A DNA stretch of 64,000 nucleotides from assembly GCA_033782935.1 (NCBI GenBank), contig JAWQEG010000286.1, positions 5,801,001 to 5,865,000 of the forward strand. The letters are read 5' to 3'. The notes under the pieces were generated by a model. That model ran no database searches, was not told the origin of the DNA, and worked only from the letters and a program-made list of their open reading frames with translations. The translations under genes and the position numbers were made by a program. This document shows, piece after piece, positions 21,720 through 33,049 of the stretch (the stretch's first letter is position 1; every line of letters starts with the position of its first letter). This stretch comes from Petrolisthes cinctipes. Taxonomy: Eukaryota; Arthropoda; Malacostraca; Decapoda; Porcellanidae.

Positions 21720-22260
21720 GGTTAGTGAGAGTGTCGAGGGTAAGGGACCCTGAGAGTGTAGTTTAAAACTACGGGTGTAAAGGCTATGAGCCTGCTTGTC
21801 GTCCTCATCTGCGTAGCACACAGTGAGAGTGGTCCAAAATCATGTCCAATTTCGATCGAGATGCCTAGACACATTGCGTTTGAAGGAACATAAGTCGTAG
21901 TAAGGTGGAAAGATGGATGAAGGTAGAGTGTTTCAGAGTTGACCAGTTGTGTATATGAAAGATTGAGAATACAGGTTAACTCTTGCATTAGGGAGTTAGA
22001 CAATTAAGGGGTGAGAACGAGTGGCTTGGCGAGTGTTGCATGCTCTCCTGAGGGGAGGATACATACATAGAGAGAGTTCAGAAGAGCAATGTCCAGGTTA
22101 ATAGCGATAGAAGAAATTGTTGCAACATTGCGGCGAAGAGAGAGAGGTTGTAGTGAGTCATTAAGAGGAGGAGTGTTGATGAGATGAAAGGCCTTTGATT
22201 CCACCTTGTCCAGGAATGTGATCAAATATTTATTTTGAGTGCAACAATGACACATTCCCT
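21720..22260 (-). pseudogene. Non-LTR retrotransposon ORF2 C-terminal remnant
   Basis: Frame 22255-22004 contains FLDKVESKAFHLINTPPL and then LSLRRNVATIS, the typical 'LDRVQxKAxRLI...L..RR' region after the RT thumb of CR1/Jockey-like LINE proteins. After a stop and a shift the downstream frame has the SETLYLHPSFHLTTTY region shared with the 1985-2290 remnant. No RT core is present. Non-functional. Confidence 0.7.
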
Positions 22261-22865
22261 ACATTTATAATATGGTAGATTGCTTTCTAAATAGTGTGGA
22301 GGATTCAGTAACCGTCTCATTTGCCCAAAATAAGTTATTCCCTTAATCGATGATGTAAAGACATTCTCGGTGATGTTTTGTTGTCTGTTGTACTAGGCGA
22401 GAGAAGCTAGGTAGTAAAATATAATTTTAATGCTTTGCTTATTTTGAGTTTATTTTACAGGGTTTGCAAGCCTTTAGCAGGAGGAGGATATTACCACCGT
22501 GTTACTCAACAGGAACAATAACAGCTCCTACACAAGTTTATACCGATCAACACACTCTTGTAACACCATCAGAAGCATATAAAAGACATACATAGGCAAA
22601 TACTTTACACAATCATGTAGATAAAGACACATGGTGATACGATGTTATGATATGCACTTGTAATATGTACTGTACACCAGGTACTGTAAAATACGTCAGT
22701 CTAGGCAGAGGTACTGTACCCATGAATAAGAGATCTGTGAGCCTGTTCACACTTCACTAATCTTGTACTATTGGGTATATGCTGTAGGTATATACAATAC
22801 TGTATGTGTTTACTGGATGGATTCACAGGGCACTATCCATTGGTATAAATGTTGGCTTTACTATG
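22261..22865. other. No gene recognised
   Basis: AT-rich. A short repeat phrase (TGGAGGATTCAGTA) near 22300 also occurs near 19832 and, as a variant, near 24980, suggesting an uncharacterised dispersed repeat. Confidence 0.4.
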
Positions 22866-24660
22866 CTATTTACTATTATTGTAAGTGTGTGGGTCCCAGA
22901 CGGTGTCCCAATAATCTAAATGTGGCCGAACGAAAGTGTTATATGCAATAATTTTGGTGTCTGTGTTACACCTGCTGAGGTTCCTGCGCAAGAACCCCAG
23001 GACCCTACTAGCTTTGGCCCTGATGCTACCTATGTGTGTGTTCCACCTCATGTCCGCTGAGATGTGGACGCCCAAGTATTTGTGGGAAGTGACTGTGTTG
23101 ATGTTGGTGTTGTGTAATTGGTATGTATATGGAATGACATTATGGGCACGGGTAAAACGGATGTGATGGCATTTGTCTGGTCTAAATGTCATCTGCCACT
23201 TGACTTCCCAGTCTTCAAGTGCAGTTAGGTCGTTCTGTAGTCGAAGGCAGTCATTCCTATCTTTAATTGGTCTGTAAACTAAGCTATCGTCTGCAAAGAG
23301 TCTAGTGGTAGAGGAAAGTGAAAGTGGGAAGTCATTAATGTATGAAAGGAAGAGAATGTGACCCAGGACAGTGCCCTGGGGTACCCCAGAGGTCACAGGA
23401 ACAGATGGAGACTGACTACCGTCAAGAACTACACGTTGCTTTCTGGTAGTCAAGAACGTTCTAATCCAGTGAAGAAGTTGTCCCTGTATGCCATAGAATT
23501 CTAATTTGTGTAGTAGTCTTTGGTGAGGGACTTTGTCGAAGGCTTTGGCAAAGTCTAATACTATGGCGTCAACCTGTCTAATTTTTGTGTCATTGAGGGA
23601 CTGCAAGATGTCATGAGTAGTTACCAGTAGCTGCGTCTCACACGAGCGTTTAGGCCGAAAACCGTGTTGATTGTCAGTCAGTATATTTTGCCTATCAAAT
23701 TTTGCAGGGGACTGAGGTAAGTGAAATAGGTCTATAATTAATGGGAAGGGTTCTGTCTCCGGATTTAAAAATTGGGGTTACATTTGCCAAAAGCCAGTCT
23801 TGAGGGAGTTCACCGGTCTGTAAAGTCTGTGAGAATATAACCTGCAAGACAGGGGCAAGAACGCTAGCATTAGTCCTCAATATCCTGCAGGGTATATTGT
23901 CTGGTCCAGTCGCTTTGTGTATGTCTTCCTCAGATAAGAGTTTCTCAATTCCTTGGGTGTTTATATGAATGGGAGGGATAGGTGGGTGTGATGGTGTTGG
24001 CATGTCTGGTAAGTGTTCATGTTCATGGGTAAAAACGGACTGGAATTGTGTGTTAAGGGCGTTGGCTTTGTCTTGTGGGTGTGTAACCAAGGAATTGTTG
24101 TGTAGTAATGTTGTAATACCGGTCGAGTCTTGTTTGCGTGCTTTAAAAAAGCCGAAGAATTTTTTGTGGTTTTGTGTGTTGTCTGCGAGGAAAGTGGATG
24201 TGTATTTAGTTTCTGCTTGTTTAGTTTCTTTCTGTAGTGTTTTCTGTATGTTTTTGTATTCTAACCAGTGTTCTGTATCGTTGTATCGTTTTGCTCTGTT
24301 GTATGCCTTTACCTTGTTTCTGTGTAGTCTTTTTAATTGTCTATTGTACCATGGTAATCAAGGCGCTTGTCCATTGTGTCACGTATAAAGTCACGAAGTC
24401 TGGTCCAGTTTGTTTCCACAGAGCTGGCCATTGGGTCTGAGTCAAGGAACGAGTCACGAAATTCAACTAAGTCTTGGATAATGCCATCCATGTCAGCTCT
24501 GTTGTACATGTAAATTGTCCTGGGTAATTGTTTTTGTGTTGTTGGCTTGATGTTTGCATCAATGAGTACCATCTTATGGTCACTAAGACCAGGTAGTACT
24601 CGTGTCCGTGTAATTAAGGAAATGTTGTTTGTGAGAAATATAGTGTCACTCAATAATATC
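22866..24660 (-). pseudogene. CR1/Jockey-like LINE ORF2 (endonuclease end and RT)
   Basis: Three blocks appear on the minus strand. 24653-24333 has GLSDHKMVLIDANIKP, the C-terminal APE endonuclease SDH motif. 24090-23695 has the RT fingers with KATGPDNIPCRILR and NYRPISLTSVPCKI. 23606-22866 has the RT core: VLDFAKAFDKVPHQRLLHK (A-box), SGVPQGTVLGHILFLSYIND (B-box), RLFADDSLVY (C-box, catalytic ADD) and YLGVHISADMRWN. A deletion between the second and third blocks (about 23700) removes part of the fingers and shifts the frame. Both ends are cut off, so this is an internal fragment and not a simple 5' truncation. There is no RNase H. Confidence 0.85.
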
Positions 24661-24692
24661 GGGGCCTCTCAAGAGGCTACTACAACCGCCAG

Positions 24693-24694
<2 letters not shown>

Positions 24695-24743
<49 letters not shown>
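24695..24743. repeat. (GA)n microsatellite
   Basis: Pure GA tract of about 48 bp beside the LINE fragment end. Confidence 0.9.
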
Positions 24744-24746
<3 letters not shown>

Positions 24747-25460
24747 AAGGCGCTCTAACTTAACGAAAGTATACTATCATCTTAAGTGTTTACATTATTA
24801 TCAACAAATAGTTTACGTCTTGCTACTATAAAGAACAATATAAGCATATGATTCTTATGTACCGTCTATGACCACGTCTTATCTCTTGACGTTTAGTTGG
24901 AGGGCAACCGAATCCTCCAGACTAGGTTCCAAAATAACAGATAACATATGAACATCATTGAAGTAGTTTGTGTCCTGGGATAGTGTGGAGGAATCAGTAG
25001 CACCCCCCCCCCCAAAAAAAAAAAAAAAAAAAAATCCCCCTCTTTCACACCGAACCACCAATCAGAATTAATTATACAGATTCGGTTTTATTTGAATTGA
25101 GGATGAAAAATAGATCACCCTAGACCTGAAAGACCCTATAGGACGAGGGAGAAGGTGATAGAGAAGCGGCACATCAAACAAGTACGAAGAAAAGGGAAGG
25201 AAAAGAGAGACAACAGGCATGAAGAATATTAGAGGAAATAAGACATAGCAAGCACGAAGAATATAGAAGGAAAGCAAAGACAACAGGCACGAGGGAAATA
25301 GAAGAAAATGTGATACAGGTAAAAGGTGATAGAGAGGTGGGACAGCAAGTATGAAGGATATAGAAGGAAAGGAGGGAAATTTGACAAGCTGAAAGGCAGT
25401 GGCTGTGGTACGAAGGGGCGCCCAAACCCGTAATTAAAGCACTGTCTACATCACCAATAC
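24744..25460 (-). repeat. Dispersed repeat with C9A22 run and minisatellite
   Basis: A C-run then A-run lies at about 25003-25034. At about 25180-25400 degenerate purine-rich units (around GGAAATAGAAG and CAACAGGCACGA) are the reverse complement of the minisatellite type seen at 19926-20090. A flanking block at 25410-25455 also recurs near 19725 in direct orientation. Confidence 0.55.
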
Positions 25461-25946
25461 ATCTAGTGAATTATTTGTTTTTCTAGTCTCTAATAGAAGT
25501 TAATAATCTACTTTGGTTGAATTGCATGTATTTGTCTCAGTTACGAGTACTTACAGTGTCTCGCAGGTCTGCAGCTATTGCGATCTTTCCTCCTCAATCA
25601 ATGAACCACACCCAGTACAGTACAGTCAGTCCCGCACAACCAATATATAAGAGCCTGTCTCATACATACACCTTTACATTACGTGAGGCGTCTTACACCA
25701 ACTACAATACCGTTACTCCGGCTTTACTTACTGAGCTATGTGGTCGGGGGGGTCCGTCTTGTTACTACTCCCTGGTAAGATTTCATACACAGTATAACTT
25801 TGGGCGTATGCAAGAACATTGGTGGTATTTACGATGGCTCTGTTATTTGTCTGTATAGTCATCGTACTCGTATCAAGTCATTGTATGCACCATACATGTT
25901 CTTGAATATGCCATTCATTCTATAATACATTGTGTGACTCAAGTGG
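25461..25946. other. No gene recognised
   Basis: An open frame (25517-25858, 113 codons) has no recognisable motif. A TATATAAGAG box at about 25645 looks promoter-like but no other support exists. Confidence 0.35.
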
Positions 25947-26235
25947 ATAGTATAGTGTTGGTCAATCTGGAGCAAATTATTCCTCCAAACTGTTCCAAAC
26001 AAGAAGCCACCATTAAATTATGTTTGTGAAGGGAATAGTACATTGTTGGTAAATCAGGAGCAACTTAGGCTGATTCCTCCTGAGAAAACTGATTCCTCCA
26101 TGCTATATCAGGCAACAAGCCACCATTATTTTTGTAAAGGGAATAGTACAGTGGTGTGGTAAATATGGAGTCACTGATTTCTCCATACTATATCTGGCCA
26201 CAGACCACCATTATTTTTGTTAACCTGGTCCTGTT
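25947..26235. repeat. Degenerate ~95-105-bp tandem repeat, three units
   Basis: Units start near 25947, 26036 and 26140 with the common order ATAGTAYA-GTTGGT-AATC, CTCCAYRCT and CCACCATTA. Each ends near a (T)GAAGGGAA or TTTTTGT segment. Confidence 0.65.
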
Positions 26236-26611
26236 TCCTGGAATACTTTGAAGGAATCAAGGTGCTCTAATTAATTAAGGATATACTATCCCCTTTAATT
26301 AACAAGACCAACTTCACTGTCGGCAAAACACCGTATAACTAAAATAACTCACTATTGAGGGGGTAAAAATATACTTGTGATACATTAGATCCTCTTGATT
26401 TCTACCAAAATATGACAGGATACAGGACCACAGATTAATAAAAATAATGGTGTCCTGTTCCCTTGAAGAGTTTTGAGGTATATGTTGTTTCAGATTTATC
26501 TCCAAATTGTACTATCCTCTTAAGACAGGTTCTCAAACTGGACAACATTCTTACATCAAACAGAACCTGATCCCAATATCTGGCTCATTATTCTATATTA
26601 CTGACTGACTG
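26236..26611. other. No gene recognised
   Basis: AT-rich. It contains short phrases shared with neighbouring repeats (for example GGTGCTCTAATTAATTAAGG, similar to 24755-24770). No coding motif is present. Confidence 0.35.
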
Positions 26612-26700
26612 ACAGTACAGTTGTCTCCACTTGTAACGAGCACAGCGTTCAGGGAGGTTGGAGAACTGTGGCACCACTGTGTTCGTTTACTCATAGTAAT
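26612..26700 (+). repeat. Dispersed repeat, inverse copy at 47285-47372
   Basis: TACAGTTGTCTCCACTTGTA and the following approximately 75 bp match the reverse complement of 47285-47372 (GTAACGAGCACAGCG is shared). The edge TACAGTTG resembles a Tc1/mariner terminal sequence, but no matching opposite end was found. Confidence 0.6.
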
Positions 26701-27170
26701 AGAACATGTGGCAACACTGTGTTTCTTTACTCGTAGTAATAGTAAATGTGACATCACTGTTTATTTACTCGTAGTAATGGTAAATAAATGGACAGAACTC
26801 ATTTTTGCTATAATATCTGTCACGAGTCGATGCTCGTGGCATAATAATAGTATTCGTAGCATAGAGAGTAGGGCCTAATTAAGCCAGGCGGAGTAAACAT
26901 TTCACTGGCATGTTTAGCTAGCTAGTACTGTATTTAAGTGAAGGCAATAACATTTGAAATGCACCGAGAGCATTTTTCAACTGTTAATCTCGTCCGAATT
27001 ACCCGCTCGTATTATTATTAACGTAGGAATTAATTATGCCGAGCAAGATTGATTCCTTGAATTACATACGTATCATGAAGTGGAAAATGTAGGAAATTAT
27101 ATATATGTCGTTAATTAGAATTGCATGTATGACTGACGTGTACAATTATATAGGATGTTAAGATAGTCAG
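26701..27170. other. No gene recognised
   Basis: Begins with degenerate ~55-bp repeats (TTTACTCGTAGTAAT at about 26729 and 26766). The rest is AT-rich flank of the first nested stack. Confidence 0.4.
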
Positions 27171-27183
27171 TGTAGGGCATTCG

Positions 27184-27308
27184 CCCCACCAACGGGAACT
27201 GCCTTAACGTGGTGGGGAAGCTTGCGTGTCTCTGAGATCTGGCAAGCTAGACTAGAGGGGGCTCTGGACCCTGTTCTGCCCCGATTTCGGGGAGAGAGGG
27301 CTTCCCAA
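27184..27308 (+). other. Copy E 5' UTR of the I-like family
   Basis: It aligns with 34732-34855 (copy B). It begins CCCCACCAACGGGAACTGCC where copy B has C7. The terminal hairpin (CCCCACCA pairing with TGGTGGGG) and the CCCCGATTTCGGGG stem are conserved. Confidence 0.75.
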
Positions 27309-28492
27309 TCCCAGATCACATTCACATTAACCCCACCTCATTTGAGGTGAAGCCTTTTGTTGAGCGTCCCCTACAGTGTTTCTGTTGTTATGAGTTTGGT
27401 CATGGGAAAAGGAACTGCAACAACCGATCCCGGTGTGGTAATTGTTCTGCTCTTGACTCACATCTTACTTCTGAGTGTCGGTTAGAGAGTTACTGCTTTT
27501 ACTGCAGAGATGCTCACCCCTTGCGTTCTTGCCAATGTAAGATGTACCTACTTGAGCAAGATATCCTCCACTTGGCTAATACTCAATTCATTAGCATAGG
27601 TAGTGCCAGACGGCAACTCAACTTCAGGCGACAGAAGGATGGTGGTGTGAAGACATATGCCTCCTCCCTTCGCCCTAAATTGGTTGCAGCACCCTCTCAA
27701 CCTTCACAAGAGGCAGCTGCTTTTTGCTCTAGTGAGAACTTTTCTAAGGTTACTCTACATAATAGTTTCTCTGTCTTGGAAACTTTATCAGACACTCATT
27801 CTGGTGACCCTTCAACTGATGACAATTCTCAGACTTTAGCTAAAGGTGTCCTTGTGGTAGAGGTTCACGCTGCCACACGCTCTCCCAAAAGGAAACTTAA
27901 GTCAGCTAAACTGCCACAGAGACGCCTTCGTGGTTCCTCTGAGGCACTTGACTCTATAGATGTTCCACCTTGTGAGGCAACCATCTCTGTGGACTCATCC
28001 ATAGTTTCCTCTCAATTTCACCAGAAGCGTTCTCGTGGCTCTGATGAATCTCTTGATTCAACAGAAGTTCATCCTCGCAAGCTTCCTTCGGGATCATCAG
28101 AAAGGCGTGAAGTTAATGTGGATGCCACGGATGTTGTGATTTCAAAAGATTCAGTTTCTCTTCCGCATGAGCAGCGGAGTGATTCTACCACCTGTATTAT
28201 GGATGTTGATGTATCTGCCTGTGTCAGTGATACCACTGCTGTACAGGACAGAACCAATGTAATTGTTTCAAAGAATATCCCATCTCATATACCTTCATCT
28301 TCTTCTAATATATCAGATGCTTCAGGGACTCGTCTACGGGTCCCAATTACTGCCCCAAGTACTACTCCTCGGGTTCGCTCTTCTTCTAGTGGCCCAGGAT
28401 TAGACAAATCTTATTGTTTGAATAAACCCTCAGGTCGAGGTGGTAGTGGGAAGTATCTCCGTGAGGCTTCCCAAAAATCAGTTCTAAAGTAA
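27309..28492 (+). pseudogene. I-like ORF1, 3' two-thirds (copy A)
   Basis: Open frame from about 27347 to the stop at 28492, equivalent to residue ~290 onward of the 674-aa ORF1. It has three zinc knuckles (the first is CX2CX4HX4C ending HGKRNC; the third contains CFYCRDAHPLRSCQC) and the long Ser/Thr-rich tail ending SQKSVLK. The RRM-like N-terminal half and the natural start are missing. ORF1 proteins of I-type elements coat element RNA; this one cannot be expressed from its own start. Confidence 0.85.
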
Positions 28493-31400
28493 CACCGTTC
28501 AAGGTCCTTCAGTGGAATTGCCGTGGCTTACGTGCTTCTTGGGAGGAACTGCGCGTTCTTCTCTCTAGCTTCTCTCCTGCATGTGTTTCTCTCCAAGAGA
28601 CAATGCTTGGGGACTACATTCTTGCCAGTCCTCCAGCATACTCAGCATTTTATTCCAATTCATTTGAAGGGCAGGGTCATCATGGTGGCTCTGCCATCCT
28701 AGTTCGGCGAGATATTCCATGCACGAGCCTGGAGCTTGACACTCCGCTCCAGGCTGTTGCAGTTAAGGTTTTTATGGACCGCCCGTACACTGTGTGTGCA
28801 GTCTATCAGTAACATATTTCACTGATATGTTCCACTCTGCTGCTCTCAACTCTATCCCTAGAACTTCTGGCTACTTTCCCAAACGTCCTGTCCCTTGGTG
28901 GTCACCAGTCTGCACCACTGCTGTGCGGGAGAAGCGCGCTGCTTTCTCTCGCCTTCGTCGCAATCGTGGGGACCCAACTCTTTTAGAGGACTTCCGACGG
29001 GCAAGGGCTCGGGCTAGACGAGTTTTAAAAGAGGCCCGACGTGCATCTTGGAAGGCCTATGTGTCTTCAATTAATACTAAAACTCCACTCACCCAAGTGT
29101 TCAGGAGAGTCCGTAAGATGGCGGGGAAGTTTTCTCCGAGTTCTCCACCTGTACTTAAGGTCAATGGAATTAAGATCATGGATGGTTTGACAGTGGCCAA
29201 TACCATGGCGGAGGCTTTTGCAAAGGTCTTCAGCCATAACTCTCGACCTCTGGCTGTCAGGCATGAGTTAAGAGCCAAGGAGCGTACTGTCCTGGATTTC
29301 TCAAGGAACGAGAATGAAAGTTATAACCATATATTCACCCTGAGAGACCTGCATTCTGCTCTCTCTCTCTCTCTGCGGCGACACTTCTCCTGGGCCAGAC
29401 AACATCCCATATGCAATTTTACGACACTTGGGTGAGGAGGCGATATCATTTCTTTTAGCTTTATATAACAGAATCTGGCTGGAGGGTGTCTTCCCTTCTG
29501 GGTGAAGGGTTGCTACCATCCTTCCTTTCCTCAAGCCGGGCAAGGACTCTGGTGTTGCCCTCAATTATCAACCAATTGCCATGACCTCCTGTCTCTGTAA
29601 ACTATTTGAAAAGATGGTGAATGTCAGACTGGTATACTTCTTGGAACGGGGTGATTTTCTGTCTCCATCCCAGTCTGGCTTTCGTAAACACCGTTCCACT
29701 ACAGATGCTCTGGTCAGGTTGGAAGCTGCTGCATGTGAGGCCTTTGCACGACATCAACACCTTGTCTGTGTATTCTTTGATTTAGAGAAAGCCTATGACA
29801 CTACATGGCAATATGGCATCCTGCAGCAACTCCATTTATATGGCCTGCGGGATCGCCTTCCACACTTTCTTAAGGAGTTTCTCAGTGGTCGCAGTTTTTC
29901 TGTGAGGGTTGGTACAACCCACTCAGCATCTGTTGCACAGTAGGAGGGCATCCCCCAGGGAAGCGTCCTCAGTGTCACATTGTTTGCAGTAGCAATTAAT
30001 GCCATTGCCTCATCCCTTCCAGACGGTATAGCTAACTCGATGTATGTTGACGACCTAGCAGTCTGGTTTGCTGCTTCCCGTTTGTCAGTGGCGGAGCGGC
30101 GCATGCAGCTTGCCCTTGACAGGGTGTCACGTTGGACTGGTTCTCATGGGTTAGATTTTCTCCTTCCAAGGCAGTTGCTATGCACTTCTGCCCCATCCGA
30201 GGCGTCCACCCGGATCCGGACTTATTCATGTACGGATACGATGTGTCGAGGAGACTCGCTTTTTGTGTCTCCTTTTTGACAAACGTTTGACTTGGGTTCC
30301 CCACTTACGTACACTTAAGGTCTCTTTCCTCAAGGCTCTTAACTTGTTGAGGGTCCTGAGCCATACATCCTGGGGGGCTGATCGGGCCACCCTCCTCCGC
30401 CTATACCATGTTCTTATTAGGTCAAAACTCGACAATGGGTGTGAGGTGTACTCTTCTGCCACCGATGCCTGTCTCAGAGTTTTAGACCCTGTTCATCATG
30501 CTGGAGTACGTCTGGCGACCGGAGCCTTCAGGTCGTCCCCAATTCCCAGTCTCCTGGTGGACGCTAATGAGCCACCTCTTGATCTCCGTCGCCAGTCCTT
30601 GATAATTCGTTGTTGGCATCGATTACATCGACTTCCTGACTCCCTACCTTGCTTGGCGGTGTCATCTGATATCATGTCTCAGTACTACCTTTTATATTTT
30701 CGTGCACCATGGCCCTTTGGCTTCCGGGTCAGGAAGGCTATGGAGGAGATGGGCATAGATGACTTCCAGATTTGTCCTGTGAGGGTCCCCAGAGTGGCTC
30801 CATGGCTTCTTCCAGAAGTTTTCCCCTGCACCTGCTTTACAGACAAGAAGGAATCTCTTCCTCCTCCAGTGGCTCGTTCCCTCTTTTTAGAACATGCCTT
30901 CACTCACAGGGAGTCCCTCCCTGTGTACACTGATGGGTTAAAGTCTGATGCTGGAGTTGGCTTTGAAGTTGTCTTCCCTGACTTTTGCCGTGGAGGCAGG
31001 CTCCCTTCTGTCATGTCCATTTTTACTGCTGAACTCTCGACCATTTTATATGCCCTCCAAGTGATTTTTACTCTCCCTCAGCCTTCGTTTACTATTTTTA
31101 GCGATTCCTGTAGTGCCTTGCAGGCCTTGTGCAATTTTAACTCTTCCCATCCCCTGGTGTTGGCCATTCTTGAGTGGCTTGTCCTCCTGGGTCGTGGCCG
31201 GAAAGTCACTTTTTGTTGGGTCCCGGCCCATGTGGGTGTTGATGGGAATGAGCAGGCTGACGCCCTGGCTAAGGCTGTGGTCTCCAATTCCCGGCCTCCT
31301 GCCAGGCGTCATCCTGTTCCTGCAGTGGACCTTCGACCCTACATAGATGCTACCGTTCGTTCCTGCTGGCAGGACAGATGGGACGCTGTCGGGGCTATCA

Positions 31401-31750
31401 AGCTCCGCGACATCCGCCAGCGCCTTGGTTTGTGGAGCTACAGTGGCCTGTCCCGCCGGTGGGAGACGGCTCTTGTCCGTCTCCGCATTGGCCACACATT
31501 ATTGACTCATAGCTTTTTAATGGAGAGGGCTAACCCTCCCTACTGTGATGATTGTCTTGTCCCTTTGACAGTACGGCATCTTATTGTTGAGTGCCCCAGC
31601 CTTGGGGACCTACATCGTAGGCACCTCTCCGAGTACCGGAAGGGTGACGGTTCTTACAGTCTCTCCCAGGTGCTCGGGGAGGAGGCTTGTAGTGTGGGAG
31701 GAAACACCCTATCCTATGTGGAGGAGGTTAGCCTTCTCCACAAATTGTGA
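28493..31750 (+). pseudogene. I-like ORF2 (copy A), deleted and frameshifted
   Basis: The endonuclease start (FKVLQWNCRGLRASWEEL) is intact, but a deletion of about 460 bp at 28803 removes the rest of the endonuclease, including the GDFNGRH and SDHFP motifs. A CT-tract expansion at about 29365 shifts the frame, an in-frame TAG occurs at 29941, and a small deletion is found near 30230. RT motifs survive in pieces (FFDLEKAYDTTW; MYVDDLAVWF at about 30041). From 30263 a 495-codon frame holds the RT thumb, RNase H (VYTDGLKSDAG, IFSDSCSALQ, EQADALAKA) and the C-terminal Cys/His motif. Confidence 0.9.
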
Positions 31751-32023
31751 ATTTTATTGTATTTATGGCTATTAATTTTTAGGTAGTTAAAGTTTAATGT
31801 TTCTTTTGTTAATATTTCAATTCTTTTATATATCTAACTTAAGTAGGTTATTTCATTAATATATGATTTTTTTTTTTTTTTTTTTTGGAAGACGTGGGTT
31901 TTATTGATACTGCTTCTCCCTTTCGAGGTAGTGAAAATTATTTAATCTTTGTACATATTTTATTAATGATGTCGATGACCTTTTTATGTTGGGCGGTATA
32001 TGACCATTGCTGTTGCGCCGCCA

Positions 32024-32064
32024 GATGCCTAATGGCATCAATAAATAAATCAAATCAATCAATC
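32024..32064 (+). other. I-like 3' terminal hairpin and tail (copy A)
   Basis: GATGCCTAATGGCATC forms a 6-bp stem with a 4-nt loop. It is followed by a tail of AATA/AATC-type repeats. The same hairpin occurs in copy C (53931-53948 on the opposite strand) and a shortened version in copy B (ATGCCTCATGGCAT, about 44989-45002). Confidence 0.75.
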
Positions 32065-32093
32065 TTCTTCTAGTGGCCCAGGATTAGACAAAA
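32065..32093 (+). pseudogene. Copy E ORF1 3'-end fragment
   Basis: TTCTTCTAGTGGCCCAGGAT and the next bases match copy B at about 37102-37130. It directly follows the tail of copy A and is cut by the DIRS-like fragment. Confidence 0.7.
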
Positions 32094-33049
32094 CTAGTGC
32101 ATTTGTCGTGGCTTCCAGCCGCTTAAATTGTATTTATTGGTTATTAGAGAGGACTTGGGGATGTTGAGAAGGAACCCCATTTCCTTTAGCAATCCCCTTG
32201 CTACCCTGTCGTTGTTTGTTACCTGCTCCCTGGTGGGGGCATGTAGCAACCAATCGTCCAGGTACATGAGAGTGGGGACACCCGCCTCCGCCAGGCGGGA
32301 TGCCACCACCCTCACGAGATTGTGAAGACCCGAGGGGCAAGCAAGAGACCGAAAGGGAGCCTGGTAAACTGAAGCGTCTCGGTCCCCACCTGGAATGCCA
32401 GAAATCGGCGAAACCGAGGGTAGATCGGGACGTGCCAGTACTCGTCCTGGAGGTCCATGGACGCTAACCGGTCCCCCTTTTGGAGAACTGTGCGAACCTG
32501 AGCAACCGAACCATCTTGAAGTGTATGGGCTTCAAGAACTTGTTTAGTTTGCTCAGGTCCCTCACCAGTCTCGTCTTTCCCTGGTCCTTTTTGGGCACCG
32601 TGAACAGGCGTGACAAAAAGACCTTCCCCGTCGCCCGCTCCACTACCCCTTTTTCCCGCATTTCCCTTACGTGAGGGACGACCGAAGGTGACACCTTGGA
32701 GGAGGCAGGAGGGAGAAGTTGTGACTGCAAAGAAAGTGGCATGTGTCAGTGGGGTGCAGGGATAATCCGAACAGGGATGAGGAGAGGAGCGTTGATGTTA
32801 CCAGGCAGTAGTTCCGCGAAAGAGTGACCGAGCATCTGCCCCCGCTAGCCCAAGCGGGTCACTACCTCTACAGGCCACCACCAGGTGGCTCCCACATCAG
32901 TACAGCGCCAGATTTGAATTTCTATATTTATTTCTGATGATCTTCACGGAATAGACCCTTCTAGCCCAGAAATAAGCCTATACGGGGCCTGGGCTGGAGA
33001 AGGGTGTGTTCTATAGCAATCAAGCTGTGCTGGTTCCACTTTACCAATA
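32094..33049 (-). pseudogene. DIRS1-like reverse transcriptase fragment
   Basis: On the minus strand 32742-32464 encodes KVFLSRLFTVPKKDQGKTRL followed by LVRDLSKLNKFLKP, the RT entry region. A later block has GVPTLMYLDDWLLHA (about 32260), the YLDD catalytic box with the W-L context seen in DIRS-like RTs. In between, LASMDLQDEYWHVPI and FTRLPFGLLLAP are readable with one frame change. No tyrosine recombinase or methyltransferase-like part is present. It sits within copy E between ORF1 fragments. The DIRS call is by motif memory; Ngaro or PAT relatives are possible. Confidence 0.65.

Larger units (their letters stand above)
27309..32064 (+). mobile_element. I-like LINE copy A (5'-truncated, younger)
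   Basis: It starts within ORF1 at the equivalent of 36029 in copy B and runs through ORF1, ORF2, 3' UTR, the 3' hairpin (32024-32039) and an A/T/C-rich tail to 32064. It is nearly identical to copy B, whereas the preceding 5' UTR is diverged. This suggests a 5'-truncated insertion into copy E with loss of the E segment between 5' UTR and ORF1 end. Unequal recombination between copies would give the same picture. Confidence 0.65.

Noticed and set aside
24660..24680. Short GCCTCTCAAGAGGC palindrome
   Set aside because: Too short, isolated and not repeated elsewhere in the window.
25517..25858. 113-codon frame with a nearby TATATAAGAG box
   Set aside because: No recognisable motif and no second copy or other promoter element in the window.
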